DNA of 55,388 nt from the NCBI GenBank assembly GCA_002421985.1, contig DISF01000090.1:15685-71072 (forward strand). The letters run 5' to 3'. The position numbers and the translations under genes are program-made. Shown piece after piece: positions 33,589 through 43,243 of the stretch. This stretch comes from Roseovarius sp. UBA6217 (GTDB taxonomy: Bacteria; Pseudomonadota; Alphaproteobacteria; Rhodobacterales; Rhodobacteraceae). Every line of letters begins with the position of its first letter. Position 1 is the first letter of the stretch. Below the pieces are notes generated by a model. That model ran no database searches. It was not told the DNA's origin and saw nothing but the letters and a program-made list of their open reading frames with translations.

Positions 33589-35772
33589 TCACCTCAATCG
33601 CAGCGCGTTGAGCGACACGGTAATCGAACTCACCGACATGGCCAAGGCCGCAATCAGCGGCGAGCACAGCCCCGCCACCGCCAGCGGCACGGCGACGATA
33701 TTATAGACCGTCGCGATGCGGAAATTTTCGTGGATGCGGCGCGTGGCCGATTGCGCCGTCTCGCAGGCCGCGCCGATGGGCGAGAGATCATTGCCCAGAA
33801 GCACGATATCCGAGGCCACCCGGGCGGCATCGAGCGCCGAGGCGGGCGAGATCGAGACATGGGCGGCGGCCAGGGCGGCGGTATCGTTGAGCCCGTCGCC
33901 CACCATCAGCACATGCGCGCCCTCCTGCGCAAGAGCCGCCACGCGCGCGGCCTTGTCGGCGGGCAGCGCCTCGGCCAGCCACTCCCCGATCCCCAGCCGC
34001 GCGGCCAGCGCCTTGACGGCGGGCGTGGTGTCGCCCGACATCAGGATCACGCGCTTGCCCTGCCGGGTGAGGGCCGCCACCGCCTCCCCGGCACCGGGGC
34101 GCAGCGCGTCGGTGAAGGTGAAGGCCAGCGGCGCGGCCTCTCCGATTTTGAGAAAGGTGGCCGTCTCGGCGCGCGCTTCGGCCCCGACCCAGCTTGCCCG
34201 ACCCAACCGCACCTCCTGCCCGGCAAAAACCCCCTTGGTGCCATAGCCCGGCACCTCGGTGATCTCGGACACCTCTGCCGCAGCAAACCCCGCGTCGCGC
34301 GCCGCCTTGGTGATCGCCTGCGCCAGCGGATGCGCCGAGGCCTGCGACAGTGCCAGCGCCAGTTCCAACGCGTCGCGCGGCAGCGCGTCGAGATTGGTCA
34401 GGCGCGGCGTGCCGGTGGTCAGCGTGCCGGTCTTGTCGAACACCACCGTATCCACCTGCGCCAGCCGCTCCAGCGCGGTTTCGTTCTTTATCAGCATCCC
34501 GCGCCGAAAAAGCCGCCCCGAGGCCGCCGTTGTCACCGCAGGCACCGCAAGACCAAGCGCGCAGGGGCAGGTGATGATGAGCACGGCGGCGGCGATGTTG
34601 ATCGCGGTGCGCAGATCCCATGTCGCCAGATACCAGCCCAGAAATGCCAGCGCGGAAAGGATATGCACCCCCGGCGCATAGAGCTTGGCCGCGCGATCAG
34701 CGAGCGAGGTATAGCGCGAGCGCCCCGATTCCGCGATCGCCACCAGATCGGCCATGCGGTGCAACGAGGTCTCTGCCCCCACCGCCGTGGCGCGGATGGT
34801 GAGCGGGCCGGTAAGGTTCACCTCGCCCGCGCTCACCGCCTGCCCCACGCCCGCGAAAACCGGCAGCGTCTCGCCAGTCAGAAGCGAGCGGTCGAGCTCG
34901 GACGTGCCCGAAGCGATCACCCCATCCACGGGCATCCGGCCACCGGGGCGCACGAGGATCATGTCGCCCACGGCCAGATCGGCCACGCCCACCACCTCCT
35001 CGGCCCCGTCCCGCAGCCGCGTGGCGCGCGGCACTTCGAGCGCGGTCAACTCCTCCGCGGCGGAGCGGGCAATGGCGCGGGTGCGGTGATCGAGATAGCG
35101 CCCCGCCAGCAGGAAGAAGGTGAGCGCGATGGCGGCATCGAAATAGGCGTGCTCGCCCGAAAGCGAGGTTTCCCAAAGCGAGGTGACCACCGCAAGCAGA
35201 ATGGCCAGCGTGATCGGCACATCCATGTTGAGCCGCCCATGCCGCAGCGCGGCCCAGGCGTTGCGAAAGAACGGCACGCCGGAAAAGGCGATGGCAGGCA
35301 GGGTGATCGCGGCGGATATCCAGTGGAACAGATCGCGCGTCGCGGCCTCGGCCCCCGACCAGACCGAAACCGACAAGAGCATGACATTCATGGAGGCAAA
35401 CCCCGCCACCGCCAGCCGCATCAACAACTCGCGGCCCGCGCGGTCGGTCGCCGTGGCGCTCAGCGTGCCTGCGTCCAGCTCATGCGCCTCATATCCCGCC
35501 CGCTCGACCAGCGCGCGCATCTCCTCTGCCGTCACCTCCGGCGCGGCGTCGATGCTGGCGCGTTTGAGGGTGAGGTTGACGCGGGCCGATTTCACGCCGG
35601 GATGGGCGTTGAGCGCGCGCTCGACCTTGGAAATGCAGGCCGCGCAATGGATCGTGGGCAGCGACAGCGCGATCCGCGCATCGGGCAGCGCGCGCGCCGC
35701 CAGCGCCTCTGCTGCGGGTGCTGCGGAACAGGCGGGGCAGGCCGAAACGGGCGCGCGAAAGGCGGTGCTCAT
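33589..35772 (-). CDS. ccoI: Copper-exporting P1B-type ATPase for cbb3 oxidase assembly
   Basis: A 727-residue pump (also called FixI or RdxI) that supplies copper for the oxidase active site. An N-terminal CPACS pair precedes a heavy-metal-binding domain with IHCAACISK (about 41-49). The core shows the membrane CPC motif (IITCPCALGLAVP), the phosphorylated aspartate DKTGTLTTG, and MVGDGLNDTAAL. It lies three bases downstream of ccoH and four upstream of ccoS. Confidence 0.95.
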   Translation of the reverse strand: MSTAFRAPVSACPACSAAPAAEALAARALPDARIALSLPTIHCAACISKVERALNAHPGVKSARVNLTLKRASIDAAPEVTAEEMRALVERAGYEAHELDAGTLSATATDRAGRELLMRLAVAGFASMNVMLLSVSVWSGAEAATRDLFHWISAAITLPAIAFSGVPFFRNAWAALRHGRLNMDVPITLAILLAVVTSLWETSLSGEHAYFDAAIALTFFLLAGRYLDHRTRAIARSAAEELTALEVPRATRLRDGAEEVVGVADLAVGDMILVRPGGRMPVDGVIASGTSELDRSLLTGETLPVFAGVGQAVSAGEVNLTGPLTIRATAVGAETSLHRMADLVAIAESGRSRYTSLADRAAKLYAPGVHILSALAFLGWYLATWDLRTAINIAAAVLIITCPCALGLAVPAVTTAASGRLFRRGMLIKNETALERLAQVDTVVFDKTGTLTTGTPRLTNLDALPRDALELALALSQASAHPLAQAITKAARDAGFAAAEVSEITEVPGYGTKGVFAGQEVRLGRASWVGAEARAETATFLKIGEAAPLAFTFTDALRPGAGEAVAALTRQGKRVILMSGDTTPAVKALAARLGIGEWLAEALPADKAARVAALAQEGAHVLMVGDGLNDTAALAAAHVSISPASALDAARVASDIVLLGNDLSPIGAACETAQSATRRIHENFRIATVYNIVAVPLAVAGLCSPLIAALAMSVSSITVSLNALRLR

Positions 35773-35775
35773 GGC

Positions 35776-36234
35776 CTATTCCTTGTGCAGCACGACCCGC
35801 TGCTGAAAGAGCGTGCCGTTGCTGTCCCAGGCCTTCATGCGGATGTTCCAGTTGCCATCGCCCAGATCGACCGGGGCGACATAGGCGGTGCCGTCAAAGC
35901 GGAATTTCGGGGTCTGGTCCTCTTGCACATGGGTGGCGCGGCCCACGGTCGCCTCGATCCGGGCCGCCTGCACCGGGTGGCCGTTGCCATCGGTGATGCC
36001 AAGGGTGAGCACGCCCCCGGCGTGATCGGCGCTGATGGTCCAGCCCAGCGCCTCCTGCGCGGCCTTGCGTTCGTTGAATTCCTGGCTGGCGACGTAGGAA
36101 TTCTTGACCTCCAGCCCCGGAAAGGTGCTGACGGCGGAATAGGCCAGCAGCAGGTTGACCCCGATGATAAGGCCGAAGGCCGCGACAAATATCATCAGCA
36201 CATGCCGCCCGGTGATCTTGCGCTCTGCCATCAT
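35776..36234 (-). CDS. ccoH: cbb3 oxidase assembly protein CcoH (FixH)
   Basis: A 152-residue protein anchored by one N-terminal helix (about 10-32) with a periplasmic FixH domain. Typical segments are FPGLEVKNSYVASQEFN, GWTISADHAGGVLTL and the C-terminal DGNWNIRMKAWDSNGTLFQQ. It takes part in assembly and stability of the cbb3 complex. The start overlaps the ccoG stop by four bases. Confidence 0.93.
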   Translation of the reverse strand: MMAERKITGRHVLMIFVAAFGLIIGVNLLLAYSAVSTFPGLEVKNSYVASQEFNERKAAQEALGWTISADHAGGVLTLGITDGNGHPVQAARIEATVGRATHVQEDQTPKFRFDGTAYVAPVDLGDGNWNIRMKAWDSNGTLFQQRVVLHKE

Positions 36235-37664
36235 TGCCCCCGTCCGTTGAATACCGTGTCCTTGTAAGCGCGCGTGCCGCTGCCGGTATCCTCGACCCAG
36301 ATACGAATATCGGTGCGGTCGGCCTGCGCCGGGCCAGAGTCCTTGGGTGCAGTCACATAGACGCGTTGCAGCACCATCTCGTCGGCGGGCACCTCGACCG
36401 AGGCATAGGGTGTGCCCTCGAGCGTGATGAACAGCACCGGATCGCCCTTGACGCTGAACTTGAACCGCGTCGCCTCGTGTTTCATGTTGCGCAGCCGCAC
36501 CTCGTAGATGTTGCGAATCTCGCCATCCGACAAGGTGACGTAGGTCGGGTTGCGCACCGGGGCCACCGTGAGATCAATATCGGAGCGGATGAACAGCGCA
36601 AAGACCAGCCCCACCCCCACCAGCGACCACAGCGCGGTATAAAGGATCGTGCGCGGGCGGAAAATATGTTTCCATATCGGTTTGGGCGGCTGACCCGCGC
36701 GCTCGCGCTCCTCGTCGGTAAAGGCCATATAGTCGATCAGGCCGCGCGGCTTGCCGATCTTTTCCATCACGTCATCGCAGGCGTCGATGCACAGCGCGCA
36801 GGTGATACATTCCAACTGTTGCCCGTCACGGATGTCGATGCCCATGGGGCAGACATTGACGCAGGCCATGCAATCGATGCAATCGCCCATCGGCGCGCCC
36901 GCCGCGACCTCCTCGGAATGCTTACGCGGCTCGCCCCGCCAGGCACGATAGCCGACGGTCAGCGTATCCTCGTCCATCATCGCCGCCTGAATGCGCGGCC
37001 AGGGGCAGGCATAGATGCAGATCTGTTCGCGCGCGAAGCCGCCGAAGAAGAAGGTGGTGCCGGTCAGCACAGCGATGGTGGTATAGGCAATTGGGTGGGC
37101 GTTGAGCGTGAAAAGATCGACCAGAAGCGTCGGCGCGTCGGTAAAGTAGAACACCCACGCGCCCCCCGTGGCCACCGCGATCAGCAACCAGGTGATCCAT
37201 TTGGTGAGCCGAAGCCGCGCCTTGCGCAGATCCCATTTCTGCCGGTGCAGGCGCAGCCGCGCGTTGCGGTCGCCCTCGATCCAGCGTTCCACCAGGATGA
37301 AAAGATCGGTCCACACCGTCTGCGGGCAGGCATAACCGCACCAGACCCGGCCCAAGGCCGAGGTGAACAGAAACAGGCCCAGCCCCGCCATGACCAGCAA
37401 CCCGGCCACGAAATAAAACTCATGCGGCCATATCTCGATCCAGAAGAAGAAGAACCGCCGTTCCGCGAGATCGAGCAACACCGCCTGATCGGGCAGGCTC
37501 GGCCCCCGGTCCCAGCGAATCCACGGGGTGATGTAGTAAATGCCGAGGGTGATCGCCATGATCGCCCATTTCAGGTTGCGAAATTGCCCCGAGACGCGTC
37601 GGGGAAAGATCGGCTCGCGCGCGGCATAAAGCGATTGCGGGGCGCTTGGCTGAGTCTCGGGCAA
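36231..37664 (-). CDS. ccoG: cbb3 assembly cupric reductase CcoG (RdxB)
   Basis: A 477-residue membrane iron-sulfur protein. Several helices are followed by a ferredoxin-like region with CIDCMACVNVCPMGIDIRDG and CITCALCIDACDD (two 4Fe-4S clusters), and the C-terminus is a periplasmic Ig-like domain. Its homologue in Rhodobacter reduces Cu(II) for CcoI. The start is TTG at 37664 with GGAG seven bases upstream. An FNR-type palindrome is centred about 70 bp upstream of the start, so ccoGHIS has its own oxygen-regulated promoter. Confidence 0.93.
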   Translation of the reverse strand: MPETQPSAPQSLYAAREPIFPRRVSGQFRNLKWAIMAITLGIYYITPWIRWDRGPSLPDQAVLLDLAERRFFFFWIEIWPHEFYFVAGLLVMAGLGLFLFTSALGRVWCGYACPQTVWTDLFILVERWIEGDRNARLRLHRQKWDLRKARLRLTKWITWLLIAVATGGAWVFYFTDAPTLLVDLFTLNAHPIAYTTIAVLTGTTFFFGGFAREQICIYACPWPRIQAAMMDEDTLTVGYRAWRGEPRKHSEEVAAGAPMGDCIDCMACVNVCPMGIDIRDGQQLECITCALCIDACDDVMEKIGKPRGLIDYMAFTDEERERAGQPPKPIWKHIFRPRTILYTALWSLVGVGLVFALFIRSDIDLTVAPVRNPTYVTLSDGEIRNIYEVRLRNMKHEATRFKFSVKGDPVLFITLEGTPYASVEVPADEMVLQRVYVTAPKDSGPAQADRTDIRIWVEDTGSGTRAYKDTVFNGRGQ

Positions 37665-37726
37665 GGGGGCACTCCGATATCATATGTTTCAAGTTCGTCT
37701 TTTGGCAGGCGGGGCGGGCGGGGGCT

Positions 37727-37740
37727 TTGACCTGTGTCAA
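37727..37740 (-). promoter_or_regulatory. FNR/FnrL box upstream of ccoGHIS
   Basis: TTGACCTGTGTCAA is a perfect TTGAY-N4-GTCAA inverted repeat, the form used by FnrL. It is centred 69.5 bp before the ccoG start codon. If activation is from -41.5, transcription would begin about 28 bases before the start. Confidence 0.8.
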
Positions 37741-37867
37741 TATGGGGAAAGATTGCACCTGTGCGAGCGTGTCGCGTTGACGCGGGCACTGGCGGCCGTG
37801 TCAGCCCCTTGCAAACGGCACCGGCCCCTCCTGGAAACGCGCGAACAGGACGGAAGGACCGGCACCT

Positions 37868-37893
37868 TACCCCGGACCGTATGGTCCGGGGTA
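37868..37893. terminator. Hairpin downstream of ccoP
   Basis: TACCCCGGACC pairs perfectly with GGTCCGGGGTA (11 bp, loop GTAT), starting 12 bases past the ccoP stop in the ccoNOQP direction. The T-rich stretch lies on the plus-strand side (ATCTTTT), so it is not a textbook terminator for ccoP. Its place at the operon end supports that role. Confidence 0.6.
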
Positions 37894-37905
37894 TCTTTTG
37901 AGGGG

Positions 37906-38778
37906 CTATTCGCCCCCGCCCAACTGGTGGACATAGACGGTGACGGCGCGGATCTCGGCCTCGCTCAGATCGGCCCCGCCCATCGGCGGCATGATCCCGA
38001 AGCGCGAATTGGTCACGGTTTCGCGGATCGTGTCGTAATCGCCGCCATAGAGCCAGATCGCATCGGCAAGGTTGGGAGCACCCTGATAGATATCGCCCTC
38101 GCCCGCGTCGCCGTGGCAGACGGCGCAGTTGTCGAGGTAGATTTGCTCGCCCGCCGCAGCGGCCTGCGCATCCTGTGGCGTGCCCGAAAGCGACATCACA
38201 TAGTTCACGACCTGGTCGATCTCGGCGGGCTCCAGCATTTCGCCAAAGGCAGGCATCTGCGACCAGCGCGCATCCGGGTCAGTCTCGTTGCGGATCCCGT
38301 GCGTGATGGTGGTGTGGATTTCCTCCAGCGTGCCGCCCCAGAGCCAGTCATTGTCAAGAAGGTTGGGATAGCCCCCCGCCTTGACCCCTGCCGCGCCGGA
38401 ACCGTGGCACTGCGCGCACCAGGTGCGGAACACGGCCCCGCCTGCGGACACGGCATAGGCGTTGAGCTCGGGATCGGCCGGGATTGCCTCAAGCTCGGCC
38501 GAGACCAGCCGGGCATTGATGTCGGCATTGGCCTCGCGTGCCGCCTCGATCTCGGCGGCGACATTGGCACGGGTGGACCAGCCCTTGTAGCCTGCCGTCG
38601 CCTGGTTGACGAGCGGCCAGGCAGGATAGGCGATCACATACCAGATCCCCCAGACGATGGTGGCGTAGAACACCCACACCCACCAGCGCGGCAGCGGGTT
38701 GTTGTATTCCTCGATCCCGTCCCAGGAATGGCCGGTGGTCTCGACCTCTTTGGTCTTTTGTTGCGGTTTCTTGGCCAT
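37906..38778 (-). CDS. ccoP: cbb3 cytochrome c oxidase subunit III (dihaem)
   Basis: A 290-residue membrane-anchored dihaem cytochrome c. It has one helix around residues 30-55 (RWWVWVFYATIVWGIWYVI) and two haem sites, CAQCHGSGAAG and CAVCHGDAGEGD. It passes electrons from donors such as cytochrome cy to CcoO. It lies three bases downstream of ccoQ and is the last gene of ccoNOQP. Confidence 0.97.
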   Translation of the reverse strand: MAKKPQQKTKEVETTGHSWDGIEEYNNPLPRWWVWVFYATIVWGIWYVIAYPAWPLVNQATAGYKGWSTRANVAAEIEAAREANADINARLVSAELEAIPADPELNAYAVSAGGAVFRTWCAQCHGSGAAGVKAGGYPNLLDNDWLWGGTLEEIHTTITHGIRNETDPDARWSQMPAFGEMLEPAEIDQVVNYVMSLSGTPQDAQAAAAGEQIYLDNCAVCHGDAGEGDIYQGAPNLADAIWLYGGDYDTIRETVTNSRFGIMPPMGGADLSEAEIRAVTVYVHQLGGGE

Positions 38779-38781
38779 GTC

Positions 38782-38976
38782 TTACGCCTCCTTGGCGTCG
38801 GCATCCCGCTTGGGGGCCGGTTTGTCTTCGTGCCGGAAGGGGATGTTTGCCGGGTTCTCATAGATCTTGCTTGCGCCGGGGCGGAACACCCAGATCACGA
38901 TCCCCACGAAAAAGGCAAACAGCACCAGCAACATCCAGCTATCGGCGAACTGTCGCAGCAGCGAATAGGTTTCCAT
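38782..38976 (-). CDS. ccoQ: cbb3 oxidase small subunit CcoQ
   Basis: A 64-residue protein with one membrane helix (WMLLVLFAFFVGIVIWVFRPG) and a charged C-terminal tail. CcoQ stabilises the oxidase core and has been linked to redox signalling in Rhodobacter. It sits between ccoO and ccoP at 12 and 3 bp spacing. Confidence 0.93.
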   Translation of the reverse strand: METYSLLRQFADSWMLLVLFAFFVGIVIWVFRPGASKIYENPANIPFRHEDKPAPKRDADAKEA

Positions 38977-38988
38977 TGCGCGTCCTCC

Positions 38989-39714
38989 TCAGCGGCTCGG
39001 CACGGGCGTGAATGTCGAGAAATCGACCAGCGTGCCCAGCATCTGCAAATAGGCGATGAGCGCGTCGGCCTCGGAAATGCCCGGCTGCCCGTCGAAATTG
39101 CGCACCTGCGCCTTGGGATAGCGCGCAAGCAGCCCGTCGATATCGCCGTCGGGGTCGATCTGCGCGCGGAAATCGGCGCGCGCGGCCTCGATCATCTCGT
39201 CGGTATAGGGCACCCCCACCAAGCGGTGCGTCTTGAGCAGGTCGGCGACATGCTCGCCATCGATCAGACGGTTTTCGAGGAAGCCGTATTTCGGCATCAC
39301 CGATTCCGGCACCACCGATTGCGGATCGCGCAGGTGCTGAATGTGCCATTCATCCGAATACCGCCCGCCGACACGGGCCAGATCCGGCCCCGTGCGCTTG
39401 GACCCCCACTGGAACGGATGATCGTATTTCGATTCTGCCGCCAGCGAATAGTGGCCATAGCGCTCCACCTCGTCGCGCATCGGGCGGATCATCTGGCTAT
39501 GGCAGACGTAACAGCCCTCGCGGATGTAGATATCGCGCCCTGCCAGTTCCAGCGGCGAATAGGGGCGCATCCCCTCGACATCCTCGATGGTGTTCTCGAG
39601 CCAGAACAGCGGGGCGATCTGCACGATCCCCCCGACGGTGACCACGAGGAAGGCAAAGATCGCCAGAAGCGTGACGTTCTTTTCCAGGATCGCGTGTTTG
39701 TCCAGAATTGCCAT
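38989..39714 (-). CDS. ccoO: cbb3 cytochrome c oxidase subunit II (monohaem)
   Basis: A 241-residue membrane-anchored cytochrome c with a helix near residues 12-35 and the haem site EGCYVCHSQMIRPMRDE. It carries electrons from CcoP to the CcoN active site. It begins 14 bp after ccoN in the operon. Confidence 0.97.
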   Translation of the reverse strand: MAILDKHAILEKNVTLLAIFAFLVVTVGGIVQIAPLFWLENTIEDVEGMRPYSPLELAGRDIYIREGCYVCHSQMIRPMRDEVERYGHYSLAAESKYDHPFQWGSKRTGPDLARVGGRYSDEWHIQHLRDPQSVVPESVMPKYGFLENRLIDGEHVADLLKTHRLVGVPYTDEMIEAARADFRAQIDPDGDIDGLLARYPKAQVRNFDGQPGISEADALIAYLQMLGTLVDFSTFTPVPSR

Positions 39715-39728
39715 CTCTCCGGCCCTCC

Positions 39729-41333
39729 TTATTCAGCCGGGACTGCGCTGTTCGTGGCCTCAACGGCCGGCGAACGCTTCACAGTCATCCAGAGGTTGTA
39801 GCACATGATAAGCGCGCCGGTGAGATACATGACCCCGCCCAGGCCCCGCACGACATACATCGGCAGTTTCGCGGCCACGGTATCGGCAAACGAATTCACG
39901 AGGAAACCGTTGGCATCCACTTCGCGCCACATCAGGCCCTCCATGATCCCCGTCACCCACATCGAGGCGGCGTAGAGAATGATCCCGATGGTCGCGAGCC
40001 AGAAATGCCAGGACACAAGACTGAGGCTATAGAGCCGCGCGCGGTTCCAGAGCTTCGGCACAAGGAAGTAGAGCGCGCCGAAGGTGATCATGCCGTTCCA
40101 GCCAAGCGCACCGGAATGCACATGCCCAATGGTCCAGTCCGTGTAATGCGACAGCGAGTTCACCGCGCGAATGGACATCATCGGCCCTTCAAAGGTGGAC
40201 ATGCCGTAGAACCCGACGGAGATCACCATCATCCGGATGATCGGATCGGTGCGCAGCTTGTCCCAGGCACCCGAGAGCGTCATCAACCCGTTGATCATGC
40301 CCCCCCAGGACGGCATCCACAGCACGATCGAGAACACCATGCCCAGCGTCGAGGCCCAGTCTGGCAACGCGGTATAGTGCAGATGGTGCGGACCGGCCCA
40401 GATATATATGAATATCAGCGCCCAGAAGTGGATGATCGACAGCTTGTAGCTGAACACCGGGCGTTCGGCCTGTTTCGGCACAAAGTAATACATCATGCCA
40501 AGGAACCCGGCGGTCAGGAAAAAGCCCACCGCGTTATGCCCGTACCACCACTGCGTCATCGCATCCTGCACGCCCGAGAAGACCTGCACCGACTTGGAGC
40601 CGAAGACCGAGACCGGGATGCTGAGATTGTTGACCACGTGCAGCATCGCCACGGTGATGATGAACGACAGGTAGAACCAGTTGGCCACGTAAATATGCGG
40701 CTCGCGGCGCTTGACGAGGGTGCCGAGGAAAACCGCCAGATAGGCCAGCCACACAACCGTCAACCACAGGTCCACATACCATTCCGGCTCGGCATATTCC
40801 TTGGACTGCGTCGCGCCGAGCAGGTAGCCCGTCGCCGCCAGAACGATGAAAAGCTGATAACCCCAGAACACGAACCACGCGAGATTGCCGCCCCAGAGCC
40901 GCGCCGCGCTCGTGCGCTGCACCACGTAGAACGAGGTGGCGATCAGCGCGTTGCCGCCAAAGGCGAAAATCACCGCACTTGTGTGCAGCGGACGCAACCG
41001 CCCGAAATTGGCATAGCCCTGCGCCCAGTCGAAATTGAGCTGCGGAAAGGCGAGCTGAAAGGCGATGAACGTGCCCGCGAGAAAGCCGACCACGCCCCAG
41101 AGACAGGTGGCGACCACGCCCGCGCGCACAACGCCGTCCAAGTATTCGCCGGACAGATCAACCCCTGCCTCCGGCTCATCGGTGTGCCGCAGCACCCACA
41201 GAAAAAGGCCGCCCGATACCAGCGCAATGGTCAGCGCATTCACCAGATAGGCCAGATCGCGCGCGTAATTGGCCGCGATCAGCGCGAAAAGCGTGATCAC
41301 CCCAAGCGCAATCAGCTTGATGTAATTCGTCAT
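39729..41333 (-). CDS. ccoN: cbb3 cytochrome c oxidase catalytic subunit I
   Basis: A 534-residue haem-copper oxidase with about twelve membrane helices. The active-site region QWWYGHNAVGFFLTAGFLG and the histidine cluster WAGPHHLHYTALPDW are visible, as are later haem-ligand histidines (HVHSGALGWNG). It reduces oxygen to water with high affinity. It is the first gene of ccoNOQP. An FNR box is centred about 105 bp upstream of its start, with a CATTAAG -10-like element at a spacing that fits activation from -41.5. Confidence 0.97.
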   Translation of the reverse strand: MTNYIKLIALGVITLFALIAANYARDLAYLVNALTIALVSGGLFLWVLRHTDEPEAGVDLSGEYLDGVVRAGVVATCLWGVVGFLAGTFIAFQLAFPQLNFDWAQGYANFGRLRPLHTSAVIFAFGGNALIATSFYVVQRTSAARLWGGNLAWFVFWGYQLFIVLAATGYLLGATQSKEYAEPEWYVDLWLTVVWLAYLAVFLGTLVKRREPHIYVANWFYLSFIITVAMLHVVNNLSIPVSVFGSKSVQVFSGVQDAMTQWWYGHNAVGFFLTAGFLGMMYYFVPKQAERPVFSYKLSIIHFWALIFIYIWAGPHHLHYTALPDWASTLGMVFSIVLWMPSWGGMINGLMTLSGAWDKLRTDPIIRMMVISVGFYGMSTFEGPMMSIRAVNSLSHYTDWTIGHVHSGALGWNGMITFGALYFLVPKLWNRARLYSLSLVSWHFWLATIGIILYAASMWVTGIMEGLMWREVDANGFLVNSFADTVAAKLPMYVVRGLGGVMYLTGALIMCYNLWMTVKRSPAVEATNSAVPAE

Positions 41334-41431
41334 GTTGCGTCCCTTCGTCCTCGTCCGTGTCCACGCGAGTCACCATAATCGGCGCACGCGCTTGACCTTG
41401 CACTTAATGCGAGGGTGGCGGTCAACAAACC

Positions 41432-41445
41432 TTGATCTGTGTCAA
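41432..41445 (-). promoter_or_regulatory. FNR/FnrL box for ccoNOQP
   Basis: TTGATCTGTGTCAA, an FNR-type palindrome in the 206-bp gap between divergent ccoN and usp. It is the copy nearer ccoN. Taking it as -41.5 puts the start of transcription near 41397, just after a -10-like CATTAAG (rc, 41402-41408). Confidence 0.85.
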
Positions 41446-41463
41446 AACAGCACGCACCTTTGC

Positions 41464-41477
41464 TTGATCCGCGTCAA
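41464..41477 (+). promoter_or_regulatory. FNR/FnrL box for the usp gene
   Basis: TTGATCCGCGTCAA, a second FNR-type palindrome in the same gap, centred about 69 bp before the usp start. The two boxes are 32 bp apart centre to centre, so divergent transcription could be co-regulated. Confidence 0.82.
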
Positions 41478-41539
41478 TGCGCCCCGCCCCGACTGCGCCT
41501 AACGTGACCCTTATCGAAGCGACTTCAGGAAAGCGAAAA

Positions 41540-42379
41540 ATGACCTATAACAGCTTATTCACGGTCCTGACCGACCCCGCGCTGGTCGACGAGACCCTCA
41601 CCCATGCCACGGCCATGGCCGAGGCCAATGATGCCCATCTCGACGTGCTCTGCCTTGGCGTGGACCGAAGCCAGACCGGGTATTACTACGCCGGCGCAAG
41701 CGCCGTGGTGTTGCAGGAAACGATCACCCGCGCGCAGGACGAGGCCGAGGAAATCGACGGCCTTGCGCGCAAACGCCTTGCCGGGGCCACCATCCGCTGG
41801 GCCGCCGAAAAGGGCGTGGCGCAGATTGCCGATATCGGGCGGCACGTTGCCGCACGGGCGCGGTTTTCCGATCTGGTCATCTTGCCGCAGCCCTATGGCG
41901 AGGGGCGCGGGGCCGAGCTTGAGGCCGTGACAGAGGCGGCGCTTTTCGAGGGGCGCGCGTCGGTTCTCATCGCGCCTGTCGGGCATGTGCCCTCTGCTGC
42001 GCCCAAACGCATCCTGTTCGGCTGGAACGAAAGCGCCGAAGCGCTTGCCGCCGCGCGTGCCGCGCTGCCGCTCATGCGCGGGGCCGAGGTCGTGCATGTC
42101 GTGGTGATCGACCCGCCCACCCACGGGCCGAACCGCTCTGATCCCGGCGGGCTGGTGGCGCAGTATCTCGCGCGCCACGGCGTCAAGACCGAGATCGACG
42201 TGCTGTCGCGCTCGATGCCGCGGGTGTCTGATGTGCTGTTGCGGCATGTCACCGACATGGATGCCGACATGGTGGTGATGGGTGCCTACGGCCATTCGCG
42301 ATTCCGCGAGGCGATCTTTGGCGGGGCCACGCGCTACATGCTGGAACAGGCCACTGTGCCGGTGTTCATGGCGCATTGA
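41540..42379 (+). CDS. Universal stress protein, two-domain
   Basis: A 279-residue cytoplasmic protein of two tandem Usp folds. The C-terminal half carries the nucleotide-binding pattern GAYGHSRFREAIFGG near residues 248-262; the N-terminal half is degenerate. AGGAAAG lies about eight bases before the ATG. Its position beside ccoN, sharing a two-box FNR region, matches the Rhodobacter arrangement in which usp sits between ccoNOQP and fnrL. Confidence 0.9.
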   Translation: MTYNSLFTVLTDPALVDETLTHATAMAEANDAHLDVLCLGVDRSQTGYYYAGASAVVLQETITRAQDEAEEIDGLARKRLAGATIRWAAEKGVAQIADIGRHVAARARFSDLVILPQPYGEGRGAELEAVTEAALFEGRASVLIAPVGHVPSAAPKRILFGWNESAEALAAARAALPLMRGAEVVHVVVIDPPTHGPNRSDPGGLVAQYLARHGVKTEIDVLSRSMPRVSDVLLRHVTDMDADMVVMGAYGHSRFREAIFGGATRYMLEQATVPVFMAH

Positions 42380-42506
42380 CGGTTACCGTCGCGGCGACTC
42401 ACCTTGTCGCTACAAATGGACAACGGTCGGGCGGAGTTACCCCGTGGGCAAAGCCAGCGATGAATTCTGCATTGTGGGTGCCGCCCGCCCGTAGCAAACT
42501 GCACTG

Positions 42507-43241
42507 ATGTTCGAGCGTTTGAAGGCCAAGGGTTTCGATATCGCCATCCGCAATCACGCGGGGGCGATACTGTCGGTGGACTTCCCCCAAATTTCAGACG
42601 AACTCGAAGAAGCCCTGCTCGAGGTCGAGATTCCAGCCGAAGAACTCATAGGCTCCGGTGGTGGCGAGGCACCATCAACACAACGTCTGCGGCGAAGGCT
42701 ATATGACGCAGGCTGGCCGAAACACAATTTCGACTTCAAGCTCATCGTTGACGGGCGAGAGACCGTTTCCAACAGTCACGAGATTGACCATGTAAGATGG
42801 TCGGAAACCGGCAATATCGCCCTCGAAATCGAGTGGAACAACAAGGATCCGTTCTTCGACCGCGATCTTGAGAATTTTCAGCGACTGCACGCGCAATCGG
42901 CGATCTCGGTCGGCGTGCTCATCACACGCGGTGCCAGCCTCCAGCAGGATATGTTCGACATCATCCGGCGCTGCATCGAAAAACATGGGTTCGTGGATGA
43001 GAGCGAGATGGTAGAGGCTTTCGGCATGAAGGATCGGACCAAGCGCCAAAGAGACGCAGTTCAGAAGTTACTGAACCGAAAGGTCCCGTTTCCGGTTGCT
43101 TTCTCAAAGCAGTTTGTGAATGACAAGTTCGGACAGGCCACGACCCATTGGCATAAACTGGAAGACCGTATTGATCGAGGCGTAGGCAACCCTTGTCCAC
43201 TGCTGCTCATAGGACTGCCAGTATCTTCCGTTTTAGAGTAA
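42507..43241 (+). CDS. BglII/BstYI-family type II restriction endonuclease
   Basis: A 244-residue protein whose middle part, SHEIDHVRWSETGNIALEIEW followed by NNKDPFFDRDLENF and ISVGVLITRG, is the conserved core of the BglII/BstYI nuclease family. The EIDH aspartate and the LEIEW acidic pair are candidate metal ligands of a PD-(D/E)xK-like site. Base composition is clearly lower in G+C than the flanking genes. It converges on a methyltransferase gene with only 2 bp between stop codons. The target sequence is not predictable from this; the R assignment is by recall of the motif and by the M neighbour. Confidence 0.75.
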   Translation: MFERLKAKGFDIAIRNHAGAILSVDFPQISDELEEALLEVEIPAEELIGSGGGEAPSTQRLRRRLYDAGWPKHNFDFKLIVDGRETVSNSHEIDHVRWSETGNIALEIEWNNKDPFFDRDLENFQRLHAQSAISVGVLITRGASLQQDMFDIIRRCIEKHGFVDESEMVEAFGMKDRTKRQRDAVQKLLNRKVPFPVAFSKQFVNDKFGQATTHWHKLEDRIDRGVGNPCPLLLIGLPVSSVLE

Positions 43242-43243
43242 GT